A stretch of DNA of 64,000 nucleotides from Saccharum officinarum (GCA_020631735.1 CM036201.1:75530353-75594352), one strand, 5' to 3'. Positions 10,678 through 22,579 are shown, numbered from the stretch's first letter. A program made the numbers and translations. Notes: generated by a model not told the origin, from the letters alone.

Positions 10678-11312
10678 GTCCGGAGCTTATATATATCTGT
10701 TGCTGATTGTGAGGTGCTTCTTATGTTCTTTTGACTGATTGTTAGTGTGATGCAGTAGTATTTGTTCTGCTAGGTTGCAAAGTGCTATGTACTGAGATGC
10801 CAGAATGTCATTTTGACCGTTGACGTGCCTGTCAGTATATCTGTAACATACTTGCGCCGTAAGAGAGCCATGTTCTGTAAGAAAGATGTATGCAAGATGT
10901 TAACAGATTCCTCCAACTTTTCGAAGGGAAAAAGGGGGATTTTTTATTAACAGATTCCTCCATCATTTGGCATTTTTAGATAAAGGGATATTATTACCCT
11001 GTGTATCAACCACTTCAAAGATGTACAGAGCTGTCCGTTATTTCAACTTCAACCAAAATGGGGGAAACACGCACCAGTGTTTTCATCATCATCTAAACAC
11101 CAAGACATGAGAAGAGTTTCTGTACGGTGCTCCTCTTTTGTGATGTCCACAAGCCTAATGTGAGCAAAGTAACTGAGATGAGCACCAATACATCTTGCCT
11201 GTACGTGGAACAAGCAGAAAGAAAGCAGAGAACCCTGTTCTGCAGCAATACTTCAACAGTATTTTTCTATGAATGAACAATATTTTTCTCTCACAATATT
11301 TTAGCATAAGCA
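10678..11312 (+). other. 3' untranslated/downstream region of the IRKI homologue
   Basis: AT-rich sequence after the stop codon at 10675-10677. The transcript end is not certain. TTAACAGATTCCTCCA occurs twice (10899 and 10948). Near 11255-11312 there is a relic of the small foldback family (AATATTTTTCTCTCACAATA). Confidence 0.4.
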
Positions 11313-11580
11313 ACCGCATAAGCCAAAAGAGGTTTTAAAAGCAAAACCGAAGGGCTCAAATCTCCGTTCTCCGCTGAAAATTTTGGAGTTACAAATTCAG
11401 CTCCAAAGTAGACTTAGCATAGCGAGGGAGCCATGGATTCAACGGTACCGCATAAGCCAAAAGAGGTTTTAAAAGCAAAACCGAAGGGCTCAAATCTCCG
11501 TTCTCCGCTGAAAATGTTGGAGTTACAAATTCAGCTCCAAAGTAGACTTAGCATAGCGAGGGAGCCATGGATTCAACGGT
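11313..11580. repeat. 134-bp tandem duplication
   Basis: Units 11313-11446 and 11447-11580 are identical except for one base (ATTTTGG versus ATGTTGG). The unit begins ACCGCATAAGCCAAAAGAGG and ends GGATTCAACGGT. No gene is recognised in it, although the sequence that follows (TTCCTCTTCAGATGAAG) could be coding-derived. Confidence 0.95.
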
Positions 11581-12569
11581 TTTCCTCTTCAGATGAAGAA
11601 GCGTCTGGGGAGTGCAAGGTGAGCTACACGTAAGGCTCCATCTAAAACGCTGTAATTTCACTTAATTTCAGATGAAGAAAAATCTAGAAACAGAAAGAAA
11701 AAAAATCTGTTGTTCCAAATAGTATGAGAAGACCCAAATGGGGTTCCAAAAATCTCGCGGAAACGGCCGGCCCACAGGCTCTCCTCCTACCCGGCGGCCT
11801 GCGGAGGCCGGCGTCCCCGTAGCAGCAAACAGAAAGACGGTTAGGCCCAGGGTCCCGCAGCCCATACGGTGAGTGAGTTCTTTCACGAAGCCCAGCAGCA
11901 GCCCCTTCGCTTCGCCCGGTGGCCGGCCTGCGCTGTTGACCCTGGCCCGTCCACGGCGGCCACCGGCCGGGCCGCGATCTCTCCCACAGGCCACAGCGAA
12001 CACTTGTCAGGCGTTCATTTCAGATCGCAGTTTGTATACTACTACTACGAAAAACACAGTAGATTTTTGAACTAAAAAGCCACAGCCGCTGGGCAGCTTA
12101 CGGCGCAGGGGGTGCTTGCCTGGACTGCAGACACGGACGCACAGTGGACAGTGGACTGGAGTGGACGATGGAACCAAAGGCGAACGAACTCATTGCCAGA
12201 CTCCACTACCTCGGCATGCATGCATGCGCTTTTCACTTTTTCATTCAGATGCAGTTTCCAGTTTTCACCCCCGTGCCATCAGTTTTTGTTGTGCATCATG
12301 GCCACATCGGTGCCTCCCACTATCACTGCTGGACTTTGGCCCCGGTGGCGGTGGCCCGGCCGCCGCCCGGCGCACAAGTTTCACGGCACGAGCTGCCACG
12401 CACCACGCACGACGGTGAATCTGGATGGGGTGCGATGCGGATCAGAGCACAGGAGCAAAGCAAAAGTTGCGGCAAGCTCGATCAGGCGCACTGTGGCTGA
12501 TGCCTGATGGTGCGTTTTTCTTTCGACAGAGAGCAGAGCGTACTCTGTACAACACAAGGGCGGGACACA
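11581..12569. other. No gene recognised
   Basis: GC-rich DNA with fortuitous open frames. A block with GGCGCACTGTGGCTGATG (12485) recurs in shortened form at about 19190 (GCGCACTGTGGCTGATGG), suggesting an unclassified repeat shared by the two places. Confidence 0.35.
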
Positions 12570-13339
12570 TTGCTAAAAAAAATCAACTCCTAACCGATCT
12601 GTTCTTGTTGCTAATATACAACTGTAAAAGGGGAATACAATGGGCAGGACATACTCTGGAATGTGCATGACTGTATAACTTAAAACTTTAATTTACTCAA
12701 CAAACAGTAGGCACCTTTCTCCTGCCCCGCGGTGGCTGGCAGATCAATCCCTGCTGCTGCCTGAAAGATTCAATTCAACTCTCGGATAAGAATGTTGAAG
12801 AACCACCAGCAGCAGGCATGGACAGTCTTCCGTTGAAAAAACTCAGAGATGTGAAGAAATGCCTGGGATCTGTGTTTCTATCTACAGGAAAGAATTCCTA
12901 AAAAAAATCCGGCATAATTCGCCTGCGACAGAACTGAGTGACGGCCTCTTTAGTTGCAGTCCAGACCACACTCCTCCAGAAGAGGCAGGGCCATCGCTCT
13001 TGGCAAGGAACGGGCCGATGCGGACCCACAGGAGCAAGAAGATTGATGCCAGCAGGATGGACCAGACTAAAGTTTTCCAAACGGGCCAGGCCCGCTGGGC
13101 CAGCCCAGGCACGACATGAGAAAGCACGGCCCAGGCACGGCCTGGCCCGACAGCCTACGTGCCCGTGCCTGGCACGGCCCGCACCCGTGCCCGTGCCTGG
13201 GCCGCCATTTTGGCCCATGGGCCAGCGCGGGCACGGCACGGCTAATTGGCCTGGCCCGCCTCAGGCACGGGAAATTGACAGCAGCCGTCGGATCCCCACC
13301 CCCGAATGATCTGAGTCGTCCGCCATTTAGGGTTGGAGA

Positions 13340-13352
13340 GGCTGCTATATAA
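13340..13352 (+). promoter_or_regulatory. Probable TATA box of the hAT transposase gene
   Basis: GCTATATAAGACG lies about 600 bases before the first acidic coding segment and just inside the subterminal repeat region. Placement fits; function is inferred. Confidence 0.5.
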
Positions 13353-13942
13353 GACGCCCCACCAGCCTCACTCACCATTCCTCCCCAACTCTAAATCATT
13401 TCCACATCGCCGGCCGCCGCTGCGCTGAGAGCGAATCGACTCGCCTCTCCGTCGTCTTCGTCAGGCGTCAGCCGTGGCGAAGGGAGACCAGCAGGGGCGA
13501 GGGCGACGGCGGCTCGTCGTCGTCCCCACCCCTTCGTCTCGCCCTCCGGCAGCGGCATCGGTAGCTACGGAGCTGGAGCTCCGACGAAGCAAGTAAGCTC
13601 CCAAGTCCCGACCTCTTCTTCTCGTCCTCTGTTCTTCTTGTCCGCATCTGTTCTTCTCTAACTCTCTATTCTCCTTTGTCGAAGGTCTGTTGATCCGCTG
13701 CTGCTTGGATCTGCTGCTCCTTCTCCGTCGCCGCCACCGACTGCGAGGTAAGAAACCCTAACCCTAGCTCCGATCTGTTTTCCTCTTCTTCTTTGCTTCT
13801 GATATGAAATCTTCTTCTTCCTCTAATCTAATCTTCTTCTTTTGGCAGCTGTTTGAGGCTAGGGCTAGGGCCCGTGAGGAGGAAGCCGGCCGCTCCCTCT
13901 ATCTCTGTCTCTGAGATAGAGACAGAGGCTAGTGTGACTGCC

Positions 13943-15420
13943 ATGGCCGAGGAGATGGAGAGGGTGCGTGACATCCCTGGTGAATCTGATGACGACGACA
14001 TGGGCGAGGACGAGGCCGAAGAGCTCTTCGGCCGTGGAGCTATAGCTGGTGGAGGAGCTGCCACAGAGGACCCCATGGACCTTGAAGGTGAAGGAGATGG
14101 TGCTGGTGCAGAAGAAGACGGTGAGAACGACGACGCCGATGGCAACCATGTATCACGGTCCTCTACATCTGATGTCTGAGAAGATTTCTAGAAGCTCTTC
14201 ATGATGTGTACCAAAGGTAAGAAGATCAGGTATGGCGCTATCTGCATCCATTGTAAAAAGAGGTACTCTGGTAGATCTTCAAGTGGCACTGGCCACCTCC
14301 ATCATCATAGGGATAAATGTGCTAAGAGGAGGGAGAAAACTAGGGGGTTTAGTCAGACTTAGATTTCTTTTAATCCTGATGGTTCTATGCGTAATTGGGA
14401 TTATTGTCCTATGTGTGCTCGTACTGAACTGTGTAGATTGCTTTCTAGGGTAGATCTTCCTATCAGCTTTGGTGAATCTGTTGCATTTGAGGATTACATT
14501 GTTAATGCTCATAATCCTAAGTTTCAGGCTGTCTCTACACAAACCACAACTAGAGACTTAGCCAAAATGTTTTCTGATAGGAAGAGTAAGCTTGTTGAGG
14601 TACTGTCTTCTGATGCTGTTAACTATGTGTCTTACCTCTGATATATGGTCTGGCAAAGCTAAAGAGGATTACATTAGTGTTGTTGCTCATTACATTAACT
14701 CTGATTGGAAAATAGAGAAGAGGGTTCTTGGTCTTGTGCTTATTGACTATTCCCTTGATGGACAGAACATTGCTGATAGAGTTGTATATGTTCTTGGTGA
14801 ATATGGTGTACTTGAAAAGGTGTTTGCTGTTACTTTGAACAATGCTTCATCTAATGTTGCTGCATTGCGTTTGCTTAGACCTACTCTAAATATCTTGGTC
14901 TTGAGGTCCCTATAGAGGATCCAAGACATCCTGAATCTGCTGTTACTACTATGTTCTTGCATCAACGTTGTGCATGCCATATAATCAACCTGATTGTTAA
15001 GGAGACACTTGATTATCTTAAACCTTTGATTGAAGTTTTTAGAACTGCAATATCATTTCTAAACTCATCTAACCAGAGAATTGCAGCATGCAAGAACTTC
15101 TGCATTGCTTCTACTGTTAGGCCTAGGAAGTTTTAGTTGGATATGGATGTAAGGTGGAACTCTACATATCTCATGCTTAAGACTTTGATTCCTCACAAGG
15201 TTCCTTTCACTACTTTTCATACATGCCAACTATCCTAGAGGTGAGGAAGGTGAGTTGCTTCTTACTAGAGAACATTGGGCTGTTGCTGAAAAACTTTTTA
15301 AGTTTCTTGAACTGTTCTATGAAGCTACTGTTGCCTTGTCTGGTGTTTACTATCCTACATCTCCACTTATGCTTCATTATCTGATTAAGATAGTTATACA
15401 CCTAAAAATTATGCTAATGA
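13943..15420 (+). pseudogene. hAT transposase remains (BED finger and core fragments)
   Basis: An acidic N-terminus (MAEEMERVRDIPGESDDDD) is followed in the same frame, after two stops (TGA 14177, TAG 14189), by a BED-type zinc finger (CIHCKKRYSGRSSSGTGHL then HHHRDKC). More same-frame sequence ends near 14632, where a shift of frame is needed to reach the core (TSDIWSGKAKEDYISVVAHY, then SSNVAALRLL). A second shift near 14915 leads to CACHIINLIVKETLDYLKP and, past a stop, DMDVRWNSTYLMLKTLI. The sequence then runs into the right subterminal repeats without the usual C-terminal hAT dimerisation domain. The enzyme cannot be functional as it stands. Confidence 0.88.
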
Positions 15421-16039
15421 CATTCACCTGAGAAATGTGGTTCAACCTATCAGGCACAGCGGCACTATCAACCTGAGAAATGATAGTTATACGCGAGTTG
15501 GGCACAGCGGCACTATCAGGCACGGCACGGCGTGCCGCCGTGCCAACCGTGCCCGTGCCTCGCCGTGCCATGCCCAACCGTGCCCGTGCCTATGCCGGGC
15601 GGCATGTTTGGAAAACTATAGACCAATCGGGATGGCTGGCAAGGTACAGTAAGCTCTCGTGTGATAAATTTCCCCGTGAGCAGGCAGATGGCAGGCAAGG
15701 TACAGTAAGCCAAGAGAGGAATGGATGTCTAGGGATATACGATAGAGTTGATATAAGAAAACCTTTCCAAAAGTTTTAGCCCGCCACCGTATCCGTACCG
15801 AAGTGGGCAGTGCTTGCTGAAGAAAATTGCAACAGATCCAAGAGCCCAACGGAGGACCTGGTGAAGACGATCCGAAAGATTCAAAGGTGCATAACCTTTG
15901 AATGCAGGCCGCTTCGGGATGCAGTAAATAGACCGCCAACCATGGCAGTGCGTCTTAAATCCAATCAAGATATCCTCTGTAACTGATCCATAAATCCAAC
16001 CAATCTCTTTCCCCCGTCAGTCTTGTCTTCATAGCCGTT

Positions 16040-16154
16040 GGCCCTGTTCGGCTGACTGGAAAAACGGCGGATACTGATACTGATTTGTTGTGAGAGAAAA
16101 ACACTGTTATTTCTCTGAAACGGCACGGCTGATAAGTTTAAGTGAACAGTGCCC
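16040..16154. mobile_element. Foldback MITE inside the CesA pseudogene
   Basis: Ends GGCCCTGTTCGGCTG and GAACAGTGCCC are roughly inverted. It interrupts the CesA reading between KEAIH (right side) and GYEDKTD (left side), where the normal protein has only about four residues. Confidence 0.65.
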
Positions 16155-16758
16155 ATGTATAGCTTCCTTTAGAAGAGATGCTGGACTTGCAGTCTTCAGG
16201 GTCCCACCATTCTCAAGAAGTGTTGATGCAACAAAAGCAAAAGACTGCCCAAATTTCTTTTCAAGTTTCTGTTGATTTACAATTCCAGCCTTCTCAATGT
16301 CAGCACCTGGAGCACCTTCCTCAATTTCACCCAAAGCATATGCAGGAGAAGGGTTTTCTGCTTTCTTGAAAAATAATCATTTCTTCTTCTCTGTCTTTGG
16401 TTTTGTAGTCTTCTTTTTATTCTTGTTCCTGCTGCAGCAGCAAGAGAGGCATCACTTGGGCCAGCAGTTGCAAGTTCTTGATGGTGCCTTCTTCGTTTTA
16501 TTTTAGGAGCATCATAACCATACAGTGCCTGCCGTCTGAAAACACATCCATTACCCACATAGATGGGTCCTTGGATACCGTCCAAACCTTTCATGTTGAT
16601 ATAAAAAAAGACGACGTTCCTGTTAGCGTATCGATCATGACGGTCAATACCGTCAAACCTATGAGGGAACTGGACATAGCACACTTTCTTCCCCACCAAA
16701 GGATCCATCATGAAACACATAGCCTCTTTTATGGCCTTGCTATTAATTGTTGATGCGA

Positions 16759-17051
16759 GGGTGTTTAAATCCAGGGACTAAAGTTTAAGGATGTCACATT
16801 GAGTGTTTGGATAGTAATAATAAAATAAATTACAGAAGTCCTTCATACTTCGCGAGACGAATTTATTAAGCATAATTAATTCGTCATTAATACATGTTTA
16901 CTGTATATTTACTGTAGCACCACATTATCAAATCGTGGGCTAATTAGGTTTAAAAGATTCGTCTCGTAAATTAGTCATAATTTGTGCAATTAATTATTTT
17001 TTGTTTATATTTAATACTCGTCAAATATCTGATAGGATAGAACTAAACTTA
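16759..17051. mobile_element. Long-form Tourist-like MITE at the end of the CesA pseudogene
   Basis: Begins GGGTGTTTAAATCC, ends GAACTAAACTTAGT, with CGA on both sides (16756-16758 and 17052-17054). Interior blocks (CGAGACGAATTTATTAAG, CTAATTAGGTTTAAAAGA) match the 304-314 bp elements at 18161 and 34274. CesA similarity stops exactly at its right-hand edge on the - strand. Confidence 0.65.
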
Positions 17052-17294
17052 GTCGAGGAACTGAAAAAAGGCCGTCTGGATGCGTTGCGCCGGAGCTGGA
17101 GGTCGGTCCACGCGCTGGGACGATGGTAACAAGAAAACAAGTACTGCACCATACTCCCGTGCCCCTGTGCACTGCTCTCTCTCTCACCTTCTCCATCTTC
17201 TTCTTCTTTTTTTTGAACATGCCTTCTCCATCTTTTCCTCCGTCGTCGATCGATGCCCTGTCACGTGAAGAGGTGAGAATCCACTGGTCCACGC

Positions 17295-18108
17295 CAGTGG
17301 CGAATCTAAGATTTTAGATTAGGGTATGCCGTTCAAAGTTTTTTATATACAATTCGGTAAATCCAATTTAACAATTCGGTAACAATTGTAAATTTTGCAA
17401 TGTGATTCGGTAAATTCAAGGATTAGGTTGATATAAGCATAAAAAGAATATCAGAGACTTACAATGCTATTTTTCTCACTACTTTATTCGACGCTTTCCA
17501 AGGGACATGAATGCCTTACTATATCATCTTCATCAACTTTAAAGAAAATACTCGCTCAATGAAAGTGACTAGACAATCATTCAAAAGACTAAACAAAAAT
17601 TTTCTACAAAAAGACGAAGGCCAAAGATTAATTTTTTTACCAAAGTAAAATAGGGAATCAAGATGGTAAGCCCTAATTAGCGCAACCGTAAATACTGCAG
17701 ATGAGACTGTGAGAAATAGACGATGATCCTCCAATTCAGAGCAGGGCGGAGGGCGGCAGCCGACAGCCGGTAGGCACCAGGGGCCACGACGGCAGGGCGT
17801 CACCAACTCGACTCAGCGGTTAGGGCGTCAGGCGCAGGCGGCGTGTTCCTCCGTGGCTCCGTACTCAGATTAGGAAATTGAAATGTCGTGTACACAGTCG
17901 GAGACTCACACACATACCGTATGGGTTCACTTGCCGAGTGGGCCGCGTTACATGGGCCTCCCGTCATCACGTGATGGTGTCTAGGTATGTTTTTTCATTT
18001 TTCTCTTTTACATACAAATACAACGTATACACTATATTATATAGTATATATATACTACTTGCCGCCGGTTCTGCAGGGTACCCGGCATACCCTGTGGCTC
18101 CGCCACTG
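17295..18108. mobile_element. Non-autonomous hAT element, 814 bp, perfect 8-bp duplication
   Basis: Ends CAGTGGCGAATC and CTCCGCCACTG are inverted (typical hAT CAGTGGCGGA-like ends). GTCCACGC is repeated exactly at 17287-17294 and 18109-18116. The interior is AT-rich at the left, GC-richer at 17740-17860, and shows no transposase. The perfect duplication suggests a fairly recent insertion. Confidence 0.9.
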
Positions 18109-18160
18109 GTCCACGCAGACGTCAGGCGCGCATGTCATATGATGTGATGGGTTTCCTTAA

Positions 18161-18464
18161 GGTCTTGTTTAGTTAAAGGTTTAGGGTGTCACGTGGAATG
18201 TTTCGTGAGATGTTAGGAATGGTGTTCGGATACTAATAAAAAATTAATTATAGAACTCGTCTATAAACTATGAGACAAATTATTAAGACTAATTAGCACG
18301 ACATTATCTAATCACGGACTAATTAGGCTTAAAAATTCATTTCGTAAAATACACGTAATTTGTGCAATTAGTTATTTTTTAAGTCTATAGTTAATACTCA
18401 TGCATGGGTCCAAACATCTAATGCGATAGAGTGTAAAGTTTTAGGATGCGAACTAAACAAAGCC
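18161..18464. mobile_element. Long-form Tourist-like MITE, TAA duplication
   Basis: Starts GGTCTTGTTTAGTT, ends GAACTAAACAAAGCC, flanked by TAA at 18158-18160 and 18465-18467. A 304-bp relative of the element at 34274-34587. Confidence 0.88.
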
Positions 18465-18489
18465 TAAATTTCCAACTCCAGAGGCGGCG

Positions 18490-18870
18490 GATCACATCTG
18501 CTCCGAGTGTTCATTCATCCAATCCTTTTGGACGAGCATCGACTGGCACCCACGCAACAGAACGCCAAGGTAAACGAACTGTGGAACACACAGCCTCCCC
18601 GTGCACCGCGAAGAAGGTCCTGTCCTGCACCCCTGCTTCTACTTCTCCGCTGGGAAATTTGGAAGCACAGAAGCGATGTCGTCTTCCGTGGATTACCGTC
18701 CGACGTTGCCCAGTTCACCTCGGCGTGCAGAGAATCTATCAAGAACTAGAGCTGCCGCATTCCAAAAAAAGAGGAAACTATGGCTAATAGCTGGAGACAA
18801 ACGCTTTCTATGTAATCTAAACGCTCCTCAAACATGTAATCCTGCGTTGTAACTGTGCAAGGCTCTGCCT
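18490..18870 (+). mobile_element. 3' end of a L1-type LINE
   Basis: In the frame near 18640-18749 the translation has LLLLRWEIWKHRSDVVFRG followed by a short variable tail, the usual ending after the zf-RVT domain of plant L1 elements. No reverse transcriptase or poly(A) tract is visible, so this is a short decayed remnant. Confidence 0.6.
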
Positions 18871-20938
18871 TTCATCAACCGGGTTCTCCCGGGTATACGT
18901 GGAATGGAATGCGGGTATAAGTCGATTTGACATTTTTTTGTTAAATTGATAGAATTTAAAAAAAGTCAAAACGAAACGAAACGGATGGAGTAAAAATTTT
19001 GAAATGATGGATCCCCACGGTGGACACGTACAGCTTCTGCTATTATTGCAACCCTCTGTGCACATCTATAGTCACGAGCAAAACTAGCCTCTGCAGCTCT
19101 GCAGCGAACGAGTGCGCGCACCGCCCTGCACGACGTTGGATCAGGCCATCTGGGTGGTGCTGGTGCGCCGTAGCAAAGCAAAGTTTGCAGCGCACTGTGG
19201 CTGATGGTGCGCTTCGTAGTGCCGGCGCGCGCGGCGGGCCATGCATGCATGTTGCGTGCCTGTGCCCGATCCGATGCCGGATCGATGGGGACCCGGGCCT
19301 GCGGATGCGTGCCCGGTCCGTGTGGTGGGGCCGTACGTGGGGGTGCGTCGTCCCTGACATGATGCACGGTACCACCACCGGCGCTTTTGTCGACCGAGCA
19401 CCCAGACGGCTGCTCTGTGGCATAGTGCCATGCATGCACACCATCTCGCTGCATGCGTTGACGACGGCGACGACGACCCGGCCCGGTCCGTCGCTCGTCT
19501 ACAAACGCAAACCTCGACCTCGCTGCTCTACGCTTCTACTGAAAGAAAGAAAAAAAAACAAATGGTACGGGATGCTGATCGATCGACCTACTGTATTTTT
19601 GACAAATATATACTTACCAAGTCGCTAGGGTTGACTTTGATCTTCTATTGAAGCGAGCAGCGCCGAGCAAGCTGTCTCTGTATACATGCAGCCTCTAGCT
19701 TGCCTAGCGTTTACAGCCTGCTCTCTTCCGGCGGAGCCTCCACGCGGTGCCGCTGGGAGGCGACACGACACGAATGCAAAAGGGCGGATCGATTGTGGCC
19801 GCGCGCCGCGACCAGCGCCCGCCCACCACGGCCTCCAAGGCCCGTTCCGTCCGTCTGGGCGTCTGGAGCAAGCGGGGGACCACGCGGCAGTGGCACGCGC
19901 ACGATCTCCATCCTGGTAGTGCTCGCGTGTGCGTCAAGAAAGTGTACTCCGTAAAGGCAGATCTCATCTCATCCTCCAACCAAATCTACAAAGTTACATA
20001 CCCCAAGGGAAGCTTGTATATGCATCTTCTGCTAGAAATAAAGGGAAGGTTGGGGTGCGGTGAGCTAAACATCGATCTCATGATGCTCAACACAAGTCGA
20101 CTTTGTGCTACTGATGTTGACAAAAGAAACGTCCTTTTTTTCACTGATGGTAAAAAAGCTAAACGTCCTTTTTACCATTACCATACGGCCATGCGGGCAT
20201 ACGGCATATATGTACTGCATGCGCTCCGGCTCCCTCCGCGAAAACGAGACGGGAGCGCTGACAGGTCTCCCGTGCGTCCCGTGAGCCGCCGTGGCGACGG
20301 CGCGTGCGAGCGGGGCGGACGCGGCCGGCGGCCGCTGTCGCTAATTGACGCGCGTCGCTCTCGCCTCTCGCGGTCTCGTCTCCCCACCCCACACTGCCCC
20401 GTCCGTCGTCAGCCGCAAAATCTGAATGCCAGAAAAGGATCAGCAGGCAGGGGAGAGGAGTTGAAGGGGGACAGTGCCCGTTCACGGGAAAATAAGTCGG
20501 CAACGGCGAACCAAAGGGATCATGGCTGCAGCAGCGTGCAACGAGCTTTCTTCTTCCTTGGAAATTGGAATGAACTCGCCTCCACGTCGCCAGAGCAAGA
20601 GAAAAAAAAAAACAAAGAACAGGTGGAATAGGGCATGATTGTCGTCCTTCAACTTTGCCCCGGAGCATGATTTCATCCTTTGTCATCGTCTTTTGGACGA
20701 GCTAATCATGCCGTGTGGATTATGTTTCCCGGGTTCATCTACTGATCTGATCTCTTAGTATTCCTAGGTACTTCTTTCCACGTGCACGTGTCATATTTGC
20801 GCTAGTCATTTTATACACAAAGAAGATGTGTTTGCTGGTGCTTGTACAGTTGTACGGCAGGAGTGGACACACGACGGCATTGAGCTTAGAAAAGGTCAGT
20901 GAGAGCCATAACCTGGACTTTTAACTTGATTGCACATG
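18871..20938. other. No gene recognised
   Basis: About 2 kb. A Stowaway-like terminus (AACGGATGGAGTA) sits near 18978. GC-rich sections at 19100-19520 and 20220-20420 give long frames on both strands, but none shows a domain and the codon pattern is not gene-like. Confidence 0.4.
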
Positions 20939-21224
20939 GCTCGTGTTTAGATCCCAACTTCGGTGTCCCGATTCGGGCACTGTAGCTACAGTGCTCGTGT
21001 CGGGGCACTGTAGCACTTTTTGTTTTTTAGTGCAAAAAATTATCCAAAAATTGATTAATTAGACTTAAAATGTTCGTCTCGCAAAGTACAATAAAACTGT
21101 GCAATTAGTTTTTTTATTTTATCTACATTTAGTACTCCATGTATTTGCCGATATTTTAATGTGATGGAAAATCTTCTTTTTGCATAGTGAAATTTGGGGA
21201 TGGAATTTGGAACTAAACAAGGGC
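20939..21224. mobile_element. Tourist-like MITE, ATG duplication
   Basis: Starts GCTCGTGTTTAGATCCC, ends GGAACTAAACAAGGGC, with ATG on both sides (20936-20938 and 21225-21227). Interior GTTCGTCTCGCAAAGTACAA is the subfamily mark shared with 33858, 49001 and 50893. Confidence 0.8.
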
Positions 21225-21227
21225 ATG

Positions 21228-22113
21228 GCTTGAACAAGTGAAAATCTAGCTGACTTTGAGCTTTGCCTCGGCTGGGGACAAGCAAGACATTGTCGACGAC
21301 GCCAACGAAAGTCGAGGAACTCGACCACTCGATCGGTCGTCCGGTTTGAAAAAGGTGGGAGACGGAATCGAGCTTCCGAAGGAAGTTGGGTAGCAAAATT
21401 GGGCACTGCCGCCGAAACAACCTCGCCTCCATCCGTTCATGTCACGCCGGTCTCTGCACCGATACTAATTTTTTAATTATTTTTTCAATTATCTGAGCTC
21501 CATCTCTTTCCGTGCGTTTGACAAAACCGATGGAAATTAAAGTGGCACGAGAATTGGCGACCTCTGAGCACATCAAAGCTTATAGAGGACGAAAACAAAT
21601 TCTTTTTTTTATTGATTGATATAAGACGGAAACGAAGTGGTCGTGATGGTATATATATAGAAAGTCTCTCACCTAGCCTGCGCGCGTCATGTATGTATGC
21701 GTACAAGGTACAAGTATGGTCCATCACATTCAGCTACCGTGGCCGTGAACCAAGGAGCAAAGCCAATGCAACGCAGTGCTTATAATTCGCGGTGAGTTGG
21801 TTGGTGCGGATGACCGTGTGTTAAAATGGTTCCGTCAAATTATGTTTTTTACTTTTGTTGTGAAACGCTTAAAGGTATTGGTAATCTACCGGGAGAGAAA
21901 AAGAAAAAGTGACGCTACTAATAGTACGAGACAACCTATATAGACTTTTAGAGGATGTAGCATAAGTAATCTGTTGAGGATGCTGGACTCTGCTGAGTTG
22001 AACTAATCGTCCTATGGCCACTGCTGCTGGTAAAATCACACAGAAACACAGTAGTGGTAAAGTTTTCCTACGTAAATGTAACAATGGGCATGGGCATGCA
22101 TGATGGTACAAAC
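21228..22113. other. No gene recognised
   Basis: AT-rich intergenic sequence up to the Copia insertion. No repeat family or open frame that I can support. Confidence 0.4.
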
Positions 22114-22565
22114 TGTTAGAATAGATCTCAACCGAATTGGCCCAACGGCCAATTCGAACCCTTTGACCAAGCCCTGATCGGGGGCATCCAATCCAACGAG
22201 GTTGGTGGGCCCCCGTCGCACAGTGCCATATAAGAGGGAGTGGGGGCCACGGGCTGAAACCACGAGGTTCACTGCCCAGCCGCTACCCTACTCCAAACCC
22301 TAGCCGATCTAGAGGGCGGCACTGCCAGCGACGGGAAACTCACTGCCGACGTCACTTCACCGCCACCGCTACTCCGACCGTCGCTGCCGTGTGCAGATCT
22401 TCATCGACGAACCAGCCAAGGCAGGGAGCTCCTAAGACGGTCAGATGCTCCTACTCTCTCTCTCTGTCTCCTACTCCCGAAGGATTCTCTAAGTCACTAG
22501 TTATCCCAAATAGAAAAGAACTCACCCACTGGATCCGCACCTAGATGATCTAAAGAGTTCTAACA
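22114..22565 (+). repeat. Copia 5' LTR, 452 bp
   Basis: TGTTAG...TAACA. A TATA-like CATATAAGAGG lies at about 22228, with a pyrimidine-rich region (CTCTCTCTCTGTCTCC) downstream. Three differences from the right LTR. Confidence 0.95.
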
Positions 22566-22566
22566 A

Positions 22567-22579
22567 TGGTATCGGAGCC
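22567..22579 (+). other. Primer binding site (initiator tRNA-Met type)
   Basis: TGGTATCGGAGCC, one base after the LTR. It differs at one position from the usual TGGTATCAGAGCC. Confidence 0.85.

Larger units (their letters stand above)
13068..15620 (+). mobile_element. hAT transposon, 2.55 kb, with decayed transposase
   Basis: Inverted ends TAAAGTTTTCCAAAC (left) and the complement of TATAGTTTTCCAAAC (right). Flanks GACCAGAC (13060-13067) and GACCAATC (15621-15628) agree at 6 of 8 positions, fitting an old 8-bp duplication. Subterminal regions at 13090-13270 and 15500-15600 are packed with GGCACGG/CCGTGCC words, likely transposase-binding repeats as in Ac/Ds. A TATA box (CTATATAAG) at about 13344, a leader and an intron-like stretch precede the transposase remains. 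It lies inside the CesA pseudogene. Confidence 0.88.
12570..16757 (-). pseudogene. Cellulose synthase (CesA) pseudogene, apparently intronless, split by a hAT element
   Basis: Reading right to left, 16755-16160 encodes CesA motifs ([51 protein letters not shown], then [12 protein letters not shown] and NGGTLKTASPASLLKEAIH). After a 115-base foldback insertion it resumes at 16035-15640 ([68 protein letters not shown]). It resumes again beyond the hAT at 13080-12950 (VWSILLASIFLLLWVRIGPF and, one frame on, a C-terminus like LLEECGLDCN and a stop), followed by 3'-UTR-like DNA. Frameshifts, stops and the loss of a large part between GKFI and VWSIL rule out function. CesA genes normally have several introns here and none is seen, so a processed retrocopy is likely. 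The C-terminus suggests the grass CESA6 clade. Confidence 0.88.

Noticed and set aside
19747..20631. 294-codon open frame on the + strand
   Set aside because: GC-driven, no domain, compositionally biased, with a competing antisense frame and no splice or promoter context.
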